A stretch of DNA of 64,000 nt, from assembly GCF_000286955.2 (NCBI RefSeq), contig NZ_AJYK02000003.1:1-64000 (forward strand), written 5' to 3'. Positions within the stretch are counted from its first letter, which is position 1; every line of letters starts with the position of its first letter. Below are positions 8,546-18,394 of this stretch, one piece after another. The DNA comes from Vibrio rumoiensis 1S-45 (GTDB lineage Bacteria; Pseudomonadota; Gammaproteobacteria; Enterobacterales; Vibrionaceae). The notes under the pieces were generated by a model. That model saw only the letters and a list, made by a program, of their open reading frames with translations. It did no database searches and was not told the DNA's origin. Both the position numbers and the translations under genes were made by a program.

Positions 8546-9742
8546 TTAAAAACGGCCATTTAATAATACTAAGGTCTGCTTACGGCTATCGGATTTATAA
8601 CCGGTATGTTCCATGGCCAGAGAGAGCGATTTATTCAAGCTTAAGTTCACCCCCATAATACCCGCCCATTTATCTTCATTTTCTTGATCGACACTAAAGT
8701 TGAGCGTTTTAGGGCCAGCTTCGTCTTTACCGGCACCTTCACCAGGCGTGTAACCACCACTGATGGTTTGGTTGATATCCATGTAACTGGCACCAGTATA
8801 CAAAGCGAGGTTATTCCCATTTGAAAAGTGGAAGTTATAACCCATCCTAGGTTGGATATTAACGACACCACCGCCGACATTGGTTGAAGCCATTTCATTC
8901 TTGGTATAAGACATTGGCATCACATAAAACCAATTGTGTACACCGCCTGCTAGCATAGTGCCTATGGTGTAATTATAGCCCCCGACATCGGCAGTTACGC
9001 CAAGATCGTAACTTGTTCCTGCCAACTTGTTTTTCACAATGGCTTTTCCGCCCTGTACAGCGCCATAACATGTTGCTCTTTTTGCTGGTGGTAAACTCTT
9101 GCAGTAATCATTAGCTGTCCCAATAAGCTTGGGACCTAATCCACTGTCAGAAAGACCATTTAATAGGCCATCCCCTGAAATATCGACATTTAAATCGGCT
9201 GTACCGGAAGAATGTCCAACTACACCGAAGACATTTAAAAACGGTAAGATCCACGCATCTATTTTTATTTGAGGGGCTATGGTATCGGTTTCAAATCGGT
9301 CGAATGATGCAATTGAATCGACATTAACGTTAGCGTTACCGTTATGGCCGACATTTAGATTAGAGATCAGTTGATTTTGCTTGGTCTTGCTATAAATCAA
9401 ACTCACTCCAAAAGGCAAAGGCAAATCATAGCCATTATAGATAGCCACTTGAGCACCAAAAGGCAAAACGTGATCCCAGATTTGGTCATTTTTCTTTTGT
9501 GCTTCAGAACGGTCATCATCGCCATCAATACTGCTGGAATAAGAATGAATGCCAACCGCTTCACTTGGTTGATCGGTTGGTAAATCATAAGCGCGTACGC
9601 TTGCAGGCTCAGCTTGAGTTTCGCTGGTGTCTTCTGCTGCCATTGTTAGATTGCTAAAAATCATCGAAGCCATCAAGCAGGTAATGACCACTTGAGTAAT
9701 GCGGACAGGCAATAAGCGATAAAAAGCGTGAATAGTATTCAT
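8546..9742 (-). CDS. Putative outer-membrane beta-barrel protein, tandem copy B
   Basis: 398 residues. The signal peptide ends near NLTMAA|E and the chain ends in LNGRF, again with a terminal Phe. It is the longer paralog of the gene at 7093. The extra length sits mainly in a central loop that contains two cysteines (DYCKSLPP and ATCYGA). The N-terminal region after the signal is acidic and Ser-rich, which suggests a periplasmic or disordered segment before the barrel. Function is unknown. Porin, adhesin-like or fatty-acid-channel-like barrels are all possible. The ATG at 9742 lies at the end of a leader of about 140 bases. Confidence 0.65.
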   Translation of the reverse strand: MNTIHAFYRLLPVRITQVVITCLMASMIFSNLTMAAEDTSETQAEPASVRAYDLPTDQPSEAVGIHSYSSSIDGDDDRSEAQKKNDQIWDHVLPFGAQVAIYNGYDLPLPFGVSLIYSKTKQNQLISNLNVGHNGNANVNVDSIASFDRFETDTIAPQIKIDAWILPFLNVFGVVGHSSGTADLNVDISGDGLLNGLSDSGLGPKLIGTANDYCKSLPPAKRATCYGAVQGGKAIVKNKLAGTSYDLGVTADVGGYNYTIGTMLAGGVHNWFYVMPMSYTKNEMASTNVGGGVVNIQPRMGYNFHFSNGNNLALYTGASYMDINQTISGGYTPGEGAGKDEAGPKTLNFSVDQENEDKWAGIMGVNLSLNKSLSLAMEHTGYKSDSRKQTLVLLNGRF

Positions 9743-9878
9743 TTAGGAAGACTCTTACTATTATCTGAACTAAAGCGCAGATGGAGAAACGGAGGTGACG
9801 GCTGCAAACCCATTGCTGGGGTATTTCTCGTCCTTGTTCCTTTATCCAAGTAAAATGGTATAAATAGGGTGGGTCATG
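9743..9878 (-). promoter_or_regulatory. Possible structured 5' leader of the copy B outer-membrane gene
   Basis: Read on the minus strand, the leader holds a CCCA-GCAA-TGGG hairpin (GNRA loop). It is enclosed by GAGAAA/TTTCTC, with a further GCAG/CTGC pairing. It could be a regulatory leader or small-RNA target. I compared it by eye with c-di-GMP, TPP, glycine and cobalamin riboswitches and it does not match them. Confidence 0.35.
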
Positions 9879-9907
9879 GATATATGACAAAAATCCTTGT
9901 GGTGCAA
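9879..9907 (-). promoter_or_regulatory. Candidate sigma-70 promoter for copy B
   Basis: On the minus strand, TTGCAC (9902-9907) and TATATC (9879-9884) are separated by 17 bases. This gives a transcript with a leader of about 130 bases before the ATG at 9742. Confidence 0.4.
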
Positions 9908-10098
9908 GCCAGCGTAAGGCATTTCACTTTCTGTAAAATGTACATTTTGTTCTAAGTAAGTAGTTTTTGTTTGAATAATGAACAAAATGGTCGGCAAGTC
10001 TACTCTTTCATGAAAGCTCTGTCACTTTAATGACCATGAAAAGCTCCCTAAAAGGCATCATTTGACAGAACTTTTACTCGCGGCAGAATAACATCGAT

Positions 10099-10125
10099 AA
10101 AAAAGCCCCGCGGTTAGGCGAGGCT
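10099..10125 (-). terminator. Terminator of gor
   Basis: On the minus strand, AGCCTCGC pairs with GCGGGGCT (one G-U) around a 6-base loop, followed by six T. Confidence 0.85.
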
Positions 10126-10155
10126 GTTGTTTCAATTTAACGCGATGAGTAGCAC

Positions 10156-11511
10156 CTATCGCATGGTAACAAACTCTTCCGAACCAGTCGGGTGAATCGC
10201 CACAACAGAATCGAAATCGGCTTTGGTGGCGCCCATCTTCATCGCAACGCCAAATCCTTGGATCATTTCATCGACTGCAAAACCAATGCCGTGTAGACCA
10301 ACCACTTTTTCATCGTCACCTGCGCAAACCAGCTTCATTTTGCAGGGCTGACGATGTGAGGTTACTGCAGTGTACATCGCGGTAAAGCCAGATTGGTAGA
10401 CCTTAACGTTAGCTTCGCCGTACTGCTTTATAGCTTCTGCTTCCGTTAAGCCAATGGTGCCGATAGGTGGGTGGCTAAACACTACTGTTGGGATAAGCGC
10501 ATAATCCATCTTAGCGTTGGTTTGACCATTGAATAAACGCTCAGACAGTTGACGCCCCGCTTTAACGGCAACCGGCGTGAGTTCAACACCACCTTCCATG
10601 ATGTCACCAACGCAGTAAATGCCTTTCACGTTGGTTTCTTGGTATTCATCTACTTTGATGTAACCACGTTCGTTGGTTTCAACACCGGTCACCTCAAGGT
10701 TAATTGCATCGGTTGCAGGGTGGCGGCCAATTGCCCAAATTAGGGTGTCAACGTTCTGGCTTTCACCATTTTCAAGATGAAGCGTAATGCTGCCATCGGC
10801 TTCTTTTACGACTTCTTTGGGGACAGAATTGGTGTGAAGGGTTGGGCCTTCGGCATTCATCACTTCAACTAAGGTATCCACAATTAAAGGATCGAAGCTG
10901 CGCAGTGGCGATTCTTTACGCACATATAAATGCGTTTCAGTGCCGAGTGCGCTTAATACGCCCGCGATTTCAACGGCAATGTAACCGGCGCCAACCACCG
11001 CAACACGTTTTGGTTGCTCGTTTAGCTCAAAGAAGCCATTTGAATCAATGCCGTGTTCCGCGCCCGGTACGTTTGGAATGCTTGGACGGCCACCCACAGC
11101 AATTAAAATATGATCGGCGGTGTAAAGCTCGCCGTTTACTTCAACGGTTTTTTCGTCAACAAATTTAGCAAAACCACGGATCACGTTGATTTTATTGTTG
11201 CCCAGTACGCGATCGTAAGATTCGTGAATACGACCAATGTAAGCTTGACGGTTTTCAACCAGTTTGGCCCAGTTGAAGCCTTTAACATCGATATCAAAGC
11301 CGTAATCTTTGGAGTATAGGTTAATTGCTTCAGCGACTTGTGCGCCATGCCACATCACTTTTTTTGGTACACAACCCACGTTGACACAAGTGCCGCCCAG
11401 ATCTTGAGCTTCAATTAACGCCACTTTTGCGCCATGCATAGCGGCACGGTTTGCTGATGCGATGCCGCCACTACCGCCACCAATACAAATGTAATCAAAA
11501 TGCGTTGTCAT
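10156..11511 (-). CDS. gor: Glutathione-disulfide reductase
   Basis: Cytoplasmic flavoenzyme that reduces oxidised glutathione with NADPH. The 451-residue chain has the FAD-binding motif GGGSGG at 11-16, the redox-active pair in GGTCVNVGC (Cys42, Cys47), the NAD(P)-binding GAGYIAVE segment, and the C-terminal HPTGSEE with the catalytic His. The reading frame is open 15 codons further upstream. MTTHFDY at 11511 is chosen because GGAG precedes it at normal spacing and it matches the family start. It lies downstream of rlmJ on the same strand, with about 137 bases between. Confidence 0.95.
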   Translation of the reverse strand: MTTHFDYICIGGGSGGIASANRAAMHGAKVALIEAQDLGGTCVNVGCVPKKVMWHGAQVAEAINLYSKDYGFDIDVKGFNWAKLVENRQAYIGRIHESYDRVLGNNKINVIRGFAKFVDEKTVEVNGELYTADHILIAVGGRPSIPNVPGAEHGIDSNGFFELNEQPKRVAVVGAGYIAVEIAGVLSALGTETHLYVRKESPLRSFDPLIVDTLVEVMNAEGPTLHTNSVPKEVVKEADGSITLHLENGESQNVDTLIWAIGRHPATDAINLEVTGVETNERGYIKVDEYQETNVKGIYCVGDIMEGGVELTPVAVKAGRQLSERLFNGQTNAKMDYALIPTVVFSHPPIGTIGLTEAEAIKQYGEANVKVYQSGFTAMYTAVTSHRQPCKMKLVCAGDDEKVVGLHGIGFAVDEMIQGFGVAMKMGATKADFDSVVAIHPTGSEEFVTMR

Positions 11512-11648
11512 AGTGTTCTCCGTAACTGTCTTTTGGGCATGCGATGTTGTCGGCATGCGAGAAATTTGATGGATATCTTTATAATATTAATGGGGGTGGC
11601 TAAGGTGAACTGCAACCCCAATTAGGTTTGATTATTTTTAAAATTAGA

Positions 11649-12485
11649 TTATTCAGGAACAATCCACTCCACTTTACTGTGTCCGGTGCTTGGTGCAATG
11701 GCTTGCTGTAAAATAGGAAGAATCTGATCCATCTGACTGGCTAATTTCCACGGGGGATTAATCACGATCATGCCAGAGGCGGTCATGCCACGCTCTTCGC
11801 TGTCCGGTGAGACGCCCAATTCGATCTGCAAAATATTGCGAATGTTGAGATCTTTTAATCCTTCAATCATGTCATCAATGGTATGACGATACACCACGGG
11901 ATACCAAATCGCATAAACTCCGGTTGCCCAGCGTTTGTGGCTTTGAGAAATGGCTTTCACCACATCTTGGTATTCGTGTGCCAGTTCATAAGGTGGATCG
12001 ATTAACACCAAACCACGACGCTCTTTAGGAGGCAAGCTTGCTTTTAAATGTTCAAAGCCATCTTTTTGATGAATGGTGACTTGACGATCACGGTGAAACT
12101 CTTGCTGCAATAATGGGTAATCACTAGGGTGCAACTCAGTGAGAACCATGCGGTCTTGATTGCGTAAGTGAGCACGTGCTACGCGTGGAGAGCCCGGATA
12201 ATAACGAAGTTCTTCACCGTCATTTAACGTTGTAATCGCTTCAAGATAACTGGTGACGTCTTCAGGTAAATCTTGCCCCCAAATACGTGCGATGCCTTGT
12301 TTGTATTCGCCAGTCTTTTCCGACCATTCATGCGTTAAGTCGTAACGTCCAACACCTGCGTGGGTGTCGTGGTAAACAAATGGCTTATCTTTTTGTTTGA
12401 GGGCATTCAAAATAAGGCTTTGTACAATGTGTTTGACGACATCGGCATGGTTGCCGGCATGAAAACTGTGGCGATAACTCAGCAT
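11649..12485 (-). CDS. rlmJ: 23S rRNA (adenine(2030)-N6)-methyltransferase RlmJ
   Basis: 278 residues, matching the RlmJ (YhiR) family. It starts MLSYRHSFHAGNHADVVKH, with the DTHAGVGRYDL SAM-binding segment near residues 40-51 and the methyl-acceptor motif DPPYE near 162. It methylates A2030 of 23S rRNA. It is divergent from prlC, with 190 bases between, which is the usual enteric neighbourhood. Confidence 0.95.
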   Translation of the reverse strand: MLSYRHSFHAGNHADVVKHIVQSLILNALKQKDKPFVYHDTHAGVGRYDLTHEWSEKTGEYKQGIARIWGQDLPEDVTSYLEAITTLNDGEELRYYPGSPRVARAHLRNQDRMVLTELHPSDYPLLQQEFHRDRQVTIHQKDGFEHLKASLPPKERRGLVLIDPPYELAHEYQDVVKAISQSHKRWATGVYAIWYPVVYRHTIDDMIEGLKDLNIRNILQIELGVSPDSEERGMTASGMIVINPPWKLASQMDQILPILQQAIAPSTGHSKVEWIVPE

Positions 12486-12675
12486 CGGGTATCTCGTTAA
12501 ATTGGGTCAATATTGTGTTCAATGATACCTAAGAATAGCTTGAGATGCGTAACAAAAGATGGCTGAAATGAATTATTACTTTTGCCGCCATTGAAATTGG
12601 CATTGAATGGCTTCATTTAAGAAGTATGAAAGCGGTAAAACGCAGTGATCCCATTTCACGATTAAGGAAGCATTC

Positions 12676-14718
12676 ATGTCTAATCCGTTATTAACCTTCA
12701 CCGATCTCCCTCCGTTTACACAAATTAAACCAGAACAAGTTCAGCCTGCAATTGAACAAGCGATTGCCGATTGCCGAGCGCAAGTTGAAAATGTGCTTGC
12801 CAATGAGCAAGCGCCAAGCTGGGATACCATTTGTGAACCATTAACGGAAACCGATGATCGCCTTAGCCGTATTTGGTCGCCAATCAGCCATTTAAATTCA
12901 GTGAAAAACAGCAATGAACTGCGTGAAGTTTATGAAGCGTGTTTGCCGTTGTTGTCGGAATATGGCACTTGGGTTGGCCAGCATAAAGGGTTATATGAAG
13001 CGTATAAAGCCATTAAAGCCAGTGATGAATTTGCCTCTCTCAATACCGCGCAACAAAAATCGATTACCGATGCCTTAAAAGACTTTGAATTATCTGGTAT
13101 TGGTTTGCCGCTTAATGAGCAAAAACGTTATGGTGACATCAGTAAGCGTTTATCTGAATTAGGTTCAACCTTCTCAAACAATGTACTCGACGCCACTATG
13201 GGGTGGTCAAAGCATGTGACCGATGAAGCGGAACTGGCTGGCATGCCTGAATCGGCAATGGCAGCGGCAAAAGCTAATGCCGAAGCAAAAGAATTAGACG
13301 GTTGGTTGCTCACATTGGAGATGCCATCTTACATTCCAGTGATGACCTATTGTGATAACCAAGCGCTGCGCCAAGAAATGTATGAAGCCTTTGTGACTCG
13401 TGCTTCTGATCGTGGTCCTAATGCCGGTAAGTGGGATAACACCGAAGTGATGGCTGAAGAGCTAAAGCTGCGTCATGAAATTGCGCGTTTATTGGGTTTT
13501 AGTTCCTATGCTGAAAAATCACTGGCGACCAAAATGGCAGAAACGCCTGCGCAAGTGATGGGGTTTTTAAACGACTTAGCGGTGAAAGTGAAGCCTCAAG
13601 GTGTGCGTGAAGTTGAAGAGTTACGCCAATTTGCCGAGCAAGAGTTTGGTGTCACCGAGCTGAACTTGTGGGACATTGGTTATTACAGTGAAAAGCAAAA
13701 ACAAAAGCTTTTCCAAATTTCCGATGAAGAACTGCGTCCATACTTTCCTGAGTCAAAAGTGGTGGCCGGATTATTTGAAGTGCTAAACCGAGTGTTTGGT
13801 ATGACGGTAACGGAAAAGCAAGGTGTGGAAGTGTGGCATGACTCGGTTCGCTTCTTTGAAATTAAAGATGCAAAAGGTCAATTACGTGGCAGTTTCTACC
13901 TAGATTTATACGCCCGTGAACACAAACGTGGCGGTGCATGGATGGACGAATGTCGTGTGCGCCGTAACTTGCCAAACGGTGAAATTCAATCACCAGTGGC
14001 GTACCTAACGTGTAACTTCAACAAACCCGTGGGCGATAAGCCAGCCTTGTTTACTCATGATGAAGTGGTGACCTTGTTCCATGAATTTGGTCATGGTATC
14101 CATCACATGTTAACTCAAGTGGAAGTGGCTGCGGTTTCTGGCATTAATGGTGTGCCTTGGGATGCGGTTGAGCTGCCAAGTCAGTTCCTTGAAAACTGGT
14201 GTTGGGAAGAAGAGGCGTTATCTTTCATTTCGAGTCATTATGAAACCGGTGAGCCATTACCTAAAGACATGTTAGATAAAATGCTGGCGGCGAAGAATTT
14301 CCAATCGGCGATGTTTATTCTGCGACAATTAGAGTTTGGTCTATTCGACTTCACACTACACTCGCAATACGATCCAGACATTGGCGCGAAAGTGTTAGAA
14401 ACGCTGGCCGAAGTGAAAGCTAAAGTGGCGGTATTGCCAGGGCTTGAGTGGAACCGATTCTCGCACGCGTTCAGTCATATTTTTGCTGGTGGTTACAGCG
14501 CTGGTTACTATAGCTACTTATGGGCCGAAGTGCTTTCAAGCGATGCGTTCTCACGCTTTGAAGAAGAAGGTATTTTTAATAAAGAAACCGGTCAGAGCTT
14601 CTTAAACAATATCCTTGAGATGGGTGGCAGTGAAGAGCCGATGGAGCTATTCAAACGCTTCCGTGGCCGTGAACCACAGATTGATGCGATGTTGCGTCAT
14701 GCGGGAATAGAAGGGTAA
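12676..14718 (+). CDS. prlC: Oligopeptidase A (M3 metallopeptidase)
   Basis: Cytoplasmic zinc endopeptidase of 680 residues that degrades peptides, including cleaved signal peptides. The zinc motif HEFGH is at residues 469-473. The second-half family motifs (PSQFLENWCWE and GGYSAGYYSYLW) are intact, and the length is standard. The ATG follows AAGGAAGC. The terminator at 14772-14800 ends the transcript. Confidence 0.95.
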   Translation: MSNPLLTFTDLPPFTQIKPEQVQPAIEQAIADCRAQVENVLANEQAPSWDTICEPLTETDDRLSRIWSPISHLNSVKNSNELREVYEACLPLLSEYGTWVGQHKGLYEAYKAIKASDEFASLNTAQQKSITDALKDFELSGIGLPLNEQKRYGDISKRLSELGSTFSNNVLDATMGWSKHVTDEAELAGMPESAMAAAKANAEAKELDGWLLTLEMPSYIPVMTYCDNQALRQEMYEAFVTRASDRGPNAGKWDNTEVMAEELKLRHEIARLLGFSSYAEKSLATKMAETPAQVMGFLNDLAVKVKPQGVREVEELRQFAEQEFGVTELNLWDIGYYSEKQKQKLFQISDEELRPYFPESKVVAGLFEVLNRVFGMTVTEKQGVEVWHDSVRFFEIKDAKGQLRGSFYLDLYAREHKRGGAWMDECRVRRNLPNGEIQSPVAYLTCNFNKPVGDKPALFTHDEVVTLFHEFGHGIHHMLTQVEVAAVSGINGVPWDAVELPSQFLENWCWEEEALSFISSHYETGEPLPKDMLDKMLAAKNFQSAMFILRQLEFGLFDFTLHSQYDPDIGAKVLETLAEVKAKVAVLPGLEWNRFSHAFSHIFAGGYSAGYYSYLWAEVLSSDAFSRFEEEGIFNKETGQSFLNNILEMGGSEEPMELFKRFRGREPQIDAMLRHAGIEG

Positions 14719-14771
14719 AAATGAATGCGGAGTCTCGGGCGCTTTATTGCTCGTGACTTGAAAAAGAGAAG

Positions 14772-14800
14772 GCGATCCTATGTTAAGTGGGATCGCTTTT
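14772..14800 (+). terminator. Terminator of prlC
   Basis: GCGATCC (14772-14778) pairs with GGATCGC (14790-14796), followed by TTTT. Confidence 0.8.
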
Positions 14801-14854
14801 ATGTTATCTAGATAATGATTTGCACGTATCAAAAGCTTGCCCGAGAAACTGTCA

Positions 14855-15742
14855 CTATCTAATCAACCTCTTGGTTTTATCTCCTGCCAACACATTCGAT
14901 AACTTCTCCAATAACGAACCACTTTGTTGCCAATAATGCCAGTATAGTGGGACGTGTATTCCTTCTTTTTCTGGGAATATATCCATCAGTTCATCAACGA
15001 AAGGCTGAGCTTGTATGACTGGTAATATTCCGTAGCCTTGACCATTGATTATCATGCTGGCCAACCCTTCGCTGGATGGACAAATATGATAAGGAAAGTT
15101 CTCATTAAACCCCCACTTTTGAAATTGCTGCTTTTGCAACTTATCATCCGCACCAAAAATAACGGCTGGCACTTTGCTCAATATGGCTTGTTGTTGTGCA
15201 ATGGACTTATTATCTTCAAAATACTGCTGATGAAAACTAGCCGAGCAATAAAAGCGATATTCCATCGTACCTAAATACTCACAACGAGTACCGGCTAGCG
15301 GTTTGTTTGAGCTGCATAAGCAGCCGAGCACTAAACCTTCTTCCAAATGTTTTAGCCCTTGGCTTTGATCTTCAATCACTAAATCAAACACCACTTTATG
15401 TTGTTGGCTAAAACTTTGAACAGCACTGAGCCACCACGTAGCGAGGCTATCTGCATTGACCACGACTTTTAATTGATGAGCGTGATCGTTAATGTTAAGC
15501 CGATGATTCACTTCTAATTCGAGTTGTTTGACTTTTATGACATGGTCAGCAAGCGCTTGACCGGTTGGGGTTAGTGAGAGACTTTTTCCTCGGCGAACTA
15601 AAATACTGCCTACTCGTTGCTCTAGATTGGTAATGCGTTGAGATATCGCCGATTGAGAAATGTTCAATTCTTGTGCGGCCACTTCAAAGCTTTTTAGTGC
15701 CCCAATGCGCTCTAGGGATTCTAGTAATTTATAGTCAAACAT
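14855..15742 (-). CDS. argP: LysR-type regulator ArgP
   Basis: 295 residues. The N-terminal winged helix-turn-helix (LKSFEVAAQELNISQSAISQ, residues 16-35) is nearly diagnostic of ArgP/IciA. A LysR effector domain follows. ArgP senses arginine and lysine and activates the exporter gene argO, which here lies divergently 128 bases away. That pairing supports the name. The gene is read toward prlC. Confidence 0.9.
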   Translation of the reverse strand: MFDYKLLESLERIGALKSFEVAAQELNISQSAISQRITNLEQRVGSILVRRGKSLSLTPTGQALADHVIKVKQLELEVNHRLNINDHAHQLKVVVNADSLATWWLSAVQSFSQQHKVVFDLVIEDQSQGLKHLEEGLVLGCLCSSNKPLAGTRCEYLGTMEYRFYCSASFHQQYFEDNKSIAQQQAILSKVPAVIFGADDKLQKQQFQKWGFNENFPYHICPSSEGLASMIINGQGYGILPVIQAQPFVDELMDIFPEKEGIHVPLYWHYWQQSGSLLEKLSNVLAGDKTKRLIR

Positions 15743-15870
15743 AATCGGCCCTTATTGAAAACAACTAGTTAAGTAAATTTAATGTAGGATAAGTTTTTTT
15801 AATTTTAACTTAAGTTGGTTTGAGTGCAATATACGGTTATTCGGTAAGGTTGTGAATTAAGGGATAAACA
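15743..15870. promoter_or_regulatory. argP-argO divergent control region
   Basis: 128 AT-rich bases between the divergent genes. They must carry the argO promoter and its ArgP site. I cannot assign the LysR-type T-N11-A half-sites with certainty because several overlap. A weak AGGG precedes the argO start. Confidence 0.55.
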
Positions 15871-16494
15871 ATGTTAAGTGTGGCATTAAAAGGGGCGTTT
15901 GTTTCTGGCAGTTTGATTGTCGCCATTGGCAGTCAGAATGCTTTTTTGCTGAAGTCAGGTTTGAAAAATAACCATGTGATGATGGTGGCGACCATCTGTT
16001 TCATGGGCGATATTTTACTGATCAGCACTGGCATTCTTGGGGTTGGGGCATTATTAGAACAATCACCAATGCTGACACAAATCTTAACCTTATGCGGCAT
16101 TGTTTTTTTATGTTGGTACGGTTGGTTATCCGCTAAATCGGCGTGGCGTGGGCAAAGTCATTTGGATATTGATAACAGCGAAGTCAGTCGTAATTGGATC
16201 AAAGTCGCGATGATGACCTTAGCCATGACCTTTCTGAATCCGCATGTGTACATTGATACTATTGTGGTTCTGGGTGGCATTACCTCGTCATTGAATTTTG
16301 ATGAGAAACAATGGTTTCTAATCGGCGCATTATCGGCTTCAGCGATTTGGTTTTATGGTTTGGCATATGTGGCGAAAAAACTCATTCCGGTATTTGCCAA
16401 ACCTAGTACCTGGCGAGTGTTAGATAGTGTGATTGCGGTGATTATGTTTTCGATTGCCATTGGATTATTAAGGACGCTGCTTTTGAACTCATAG
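15871..16494 (+). CDS. argO: Arginine exporter ArgO (LysE family)
   Basis: 207 residues of mostly hydrophobic sequence with the LysE-family start, including IGSQNAFLLKSGL near residues 19-31. The conserved NPHVYIDTIVVLG block near 122-134 is present. It exports arginine (and canavanine) across the inner membrane. The divergent argP gene is its expected activator. Confidence 0.92.
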   Translation: MLSVALKGAFVSGSLIVAIGSQNAFLLKSGLKNNHVMMVATICFMGDILLISTGILGVGALLEQSPMLTQILTLCGIVFLCWYGWLSAKSAWRGQSHLDIDNSEVSRNWIKVAMMTLAMTFLNPHVYIDTIVVLGGITSSLNFDEKQWFLIGALSASAIWFYGLAYVAKKLIPVFAKPSTWRVLDSVIAVIMFSIAIGLLRTLLLNS

Positions 16495-16528
16495 AAAGTA
16501 CGTGAAAAACAATATTCGAACATAAAAA

Positions 16529-16574
16529 AAGGCTTCCCGCATTCTCGCCAACTGAGAAATAAGGAAGCCTTTTG
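16529..16574. terminator. Bidirectional terminator between argO and aceA
   Basis: AAGGCTTCC (16529-16537) pairs with GGAAGCCTT (16563-16571), with an inner TTCTC/GAGAA stem. A runs and T runs flank it on both sides, so it can act for both converging genes. Confidence 0.85.
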
Positions 16575-16595
16575 ATTAAGGGAATTTTAATCGTT

Positions 16596-16631
16596 TTCGA
16601 ACCTCGAGCGGTGGAGCACTCGAGGTTCGAA
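16596..16631. repeat. Perfect 13-bp inverted repeat downstream of aceA
   Basis: TTCGAACCTCGAG (16596-16608) and its exact reverse complement (16619-16631) flank a 10-base loop. There is no T tract. It lies 11 bases past the aceA stop and may be an mRNA 3' stabiliser or a protein-binding palindrome. Confidence 0.8.
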
Positions 16632-16641
16632 TATCGCTGTG

Positions 16642-18264
16642 TTACGAGAACTGATTCATGGTGTTATTTTCGCCAGAGGCTTTCAGTGCTTGGTCGCCTG
16701 AGAAGTATTCTTTATGGTCATCACCAATGTTAGAACCAGACATATCTTGGTGTTTCACTGATGCTAAACCTTGACGCAGTTCTTTACGTTGAACGCCTGC
16801 AACATAAGCCAACATGCCTTGCTCACCGAAGTAGTCTTTCGCCAAATTATCAGTTGAAAGCGCTGCTGTGTGGTAAGTCGGTAGCGTAATCAAGTGGTGG
16901 AAAATACCCGCTTGCGCTGCTGCATCGCGTTGGAAGCTTTGGATTTTCGCATCCGCTTCTAGTGCTAACTCAGAACCGTCGTACACTTGACTCATCAATT
17001 GTGCGCGGTCGTAAGTCGCAACGTCTTTGCCTTCTTCTGTCCATGCATCAAATACTTGCTGACGGAAGTTTAGCGTCCAGTTGAACGATGGGCTGTTGTT
17101 GTAAACCAGTTTCGCATTTGGAATGACTTCACGAATGCGGTTTACCATGCCAGCGATTTGCTCAACGTGTGGTTTTTCCGTTTCAATCCACAATAGATCC
17201 GCACCGTTTTGTAGAGAGGTAATGCAGTCTAGTACTACGCGATCTTCACCTGTATCAGGTTTGAAGCGAATCAGACCGTTTGGCAGACGAGTGGGTTTGA
17301 TCACTGCATCACCTTGTTTTAATACCATGTCACCAGATTCAAGCTCTGATAAAGAAGTGATTTCTACGCCATCGATGAAGGCATTGTATTGGTCAGAAAG
17401 GTCGCCCGCAGTTTGAGACACTGGGATTTTCTGAGTAAGGCCTGCACCTAGTGAATCGGTACGTGCCACGATAACGCCATCTTCAACGCCCATTTCTAGG
17501 AATGCGTAACGAACCGCATTTATTTTCGCTAAGAAATCTTCGTGTGGTACGGTTACTTTACCGTCTTGGTGACCACATTGTTTCGCATCTGACACTTGGT
17601 TTTCGATTTGGATACAACATGCACCCGCTTCAATCATTTTCTTGGCCAGTAGGTAAGTCGCTTCTTCGTTACCAAAACCGGCATCGATATCGGCAATGAT
17701 TGGAACAACATGCGTTTCAAAATTGTCGATTTGATTTTGTACGGCTTGTACTTTTATTTGGTCGCCTGACGCTTGCGCTGCATCGAGATCTTTGAATAGA
17801 TGATTCAATTCACGAGCATCAGCTTGTTTTAAGAAGGTGTACAGCTCTTCAATCAGCATTGGTACTGTCGTTTTCTCATGCATGGATTGGTCTGGTAATG
17901 GGCCAAACTCAGAGCGCATTGCTGCAACCATCCAACCTGAAAGGTAAAGGTAGCGACCACGAGTAGTTTCAAAATGCTTCTTAATTGAAATCATTTTTTG
18001 TTGGCCGATGAATCCATGCCAGCAACCTAGAGATTGTGTGTAGTTGGCAGAATCACGGTCGTAAGAATCCATATCTTCACGCATGATTTTTGCGGTGTAG
18101 CGAGCGATATCCAAACCGGTTTTGAAGCGGTTTTGTAGGCGCATACGAGCTACGTATTCTGGCGTGATAGCGCTCCAAGTGCTGCCTTGTTTTTCAATCA
18201 TGCTGGTTGCATCAGAAAGCTGTTGCTTGTAGCTGTTTTGTTGAGTTGTATTAGTCGTTGGCAT
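16642..18264 (-). CDS. aceA: Isocitrate lyase
   Basis: First glyoxylate-shunt enzyme. It splits isocitrate into succinate and glyoxylate in the cytoplasm. The 540-residue chain belongs to the long bacterial class, about 100 residues longer than E. coli AceA. The catalytic KQCGH motif is near residues 228-232. DIDAGFGN (metal/substrate region) and NNSPSFNW are also present. The ATG at 18264 follows AAGAAGGGATT. It is transcribed downstream of malate synthase, with a gap of about 130 bases. Confidence 0.95.
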   Translation of the reverse strand: MPTTNTTQQNSYKQQLSDATSMIEKQGSTWSAITPEYVARMRLQNRFKTGLDIARYTAKIMREDMDSYDRDSANYTQSLGCWHGFIGQQKMISIKKHFETTRGRYLYLSGWMVAAMRSEFGPLPDQSMHEKTTVPMLIEELYTFLKQADARELNHLFKDLDAAQASGDQIKVQAVQNQIDNFETHVVPIIADIDAGFGNEEATYLLAKKMIEAGACCIQIENQVSDAKQCGHQDGKVTVPHEDFLAKINAVRYAFLEMGVEDGVIVARTDSLGAGLTQKIPVSQTAGDLSDQYNAFIDGVEITSLSELESGDMVLKQGDAVIKPTRLPNGLIRFKPDTGEDRVVLDCITSLQNGADLLWIETEKPHVEQIAGMVNRIREVIPNAKLVYNNSPSFNWTLNFRQQVFDAWTEEGKDVATYDRAQLMSQVYDGSELALEADAKIQSFQRDAAAQAGIFHHLITLPTYHTAALSTDNLAKDYFGEQGMLAYVAGVQRKELRQGLASVKHQDMSGSNIGDDHKEYFSGDQALKASGENNTMNQFS

Positions 18265-18394
18265 AATGAATCCCTTCTTTTTATTTGAGATAGAACACTT
18301 CGCTTCTTGTGGCTAGGATGTTCTTATTCTTCGTTTCAGTTATTGGATGTTAGTATTTTCAGTTTCGTAAATTATTGGATTAGGCCTTAATGTT

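Noticed and set aside
9743..9960. Possible known riboswitch upstream of the outer-membrane gene
   Set aside because: It lacks the conserved cores of c-di-GMP, TPP, glycine and cobalamin riboswitches, so it is only listed as an unnamed structured leader.
12640..12660. CCCATTT resembling a sigma-32 -10 element upstream of prlC
   Set aside because: No CTTGAA-like -35 at 13-17 bases; the nearest TGAA is about 19 bases away.
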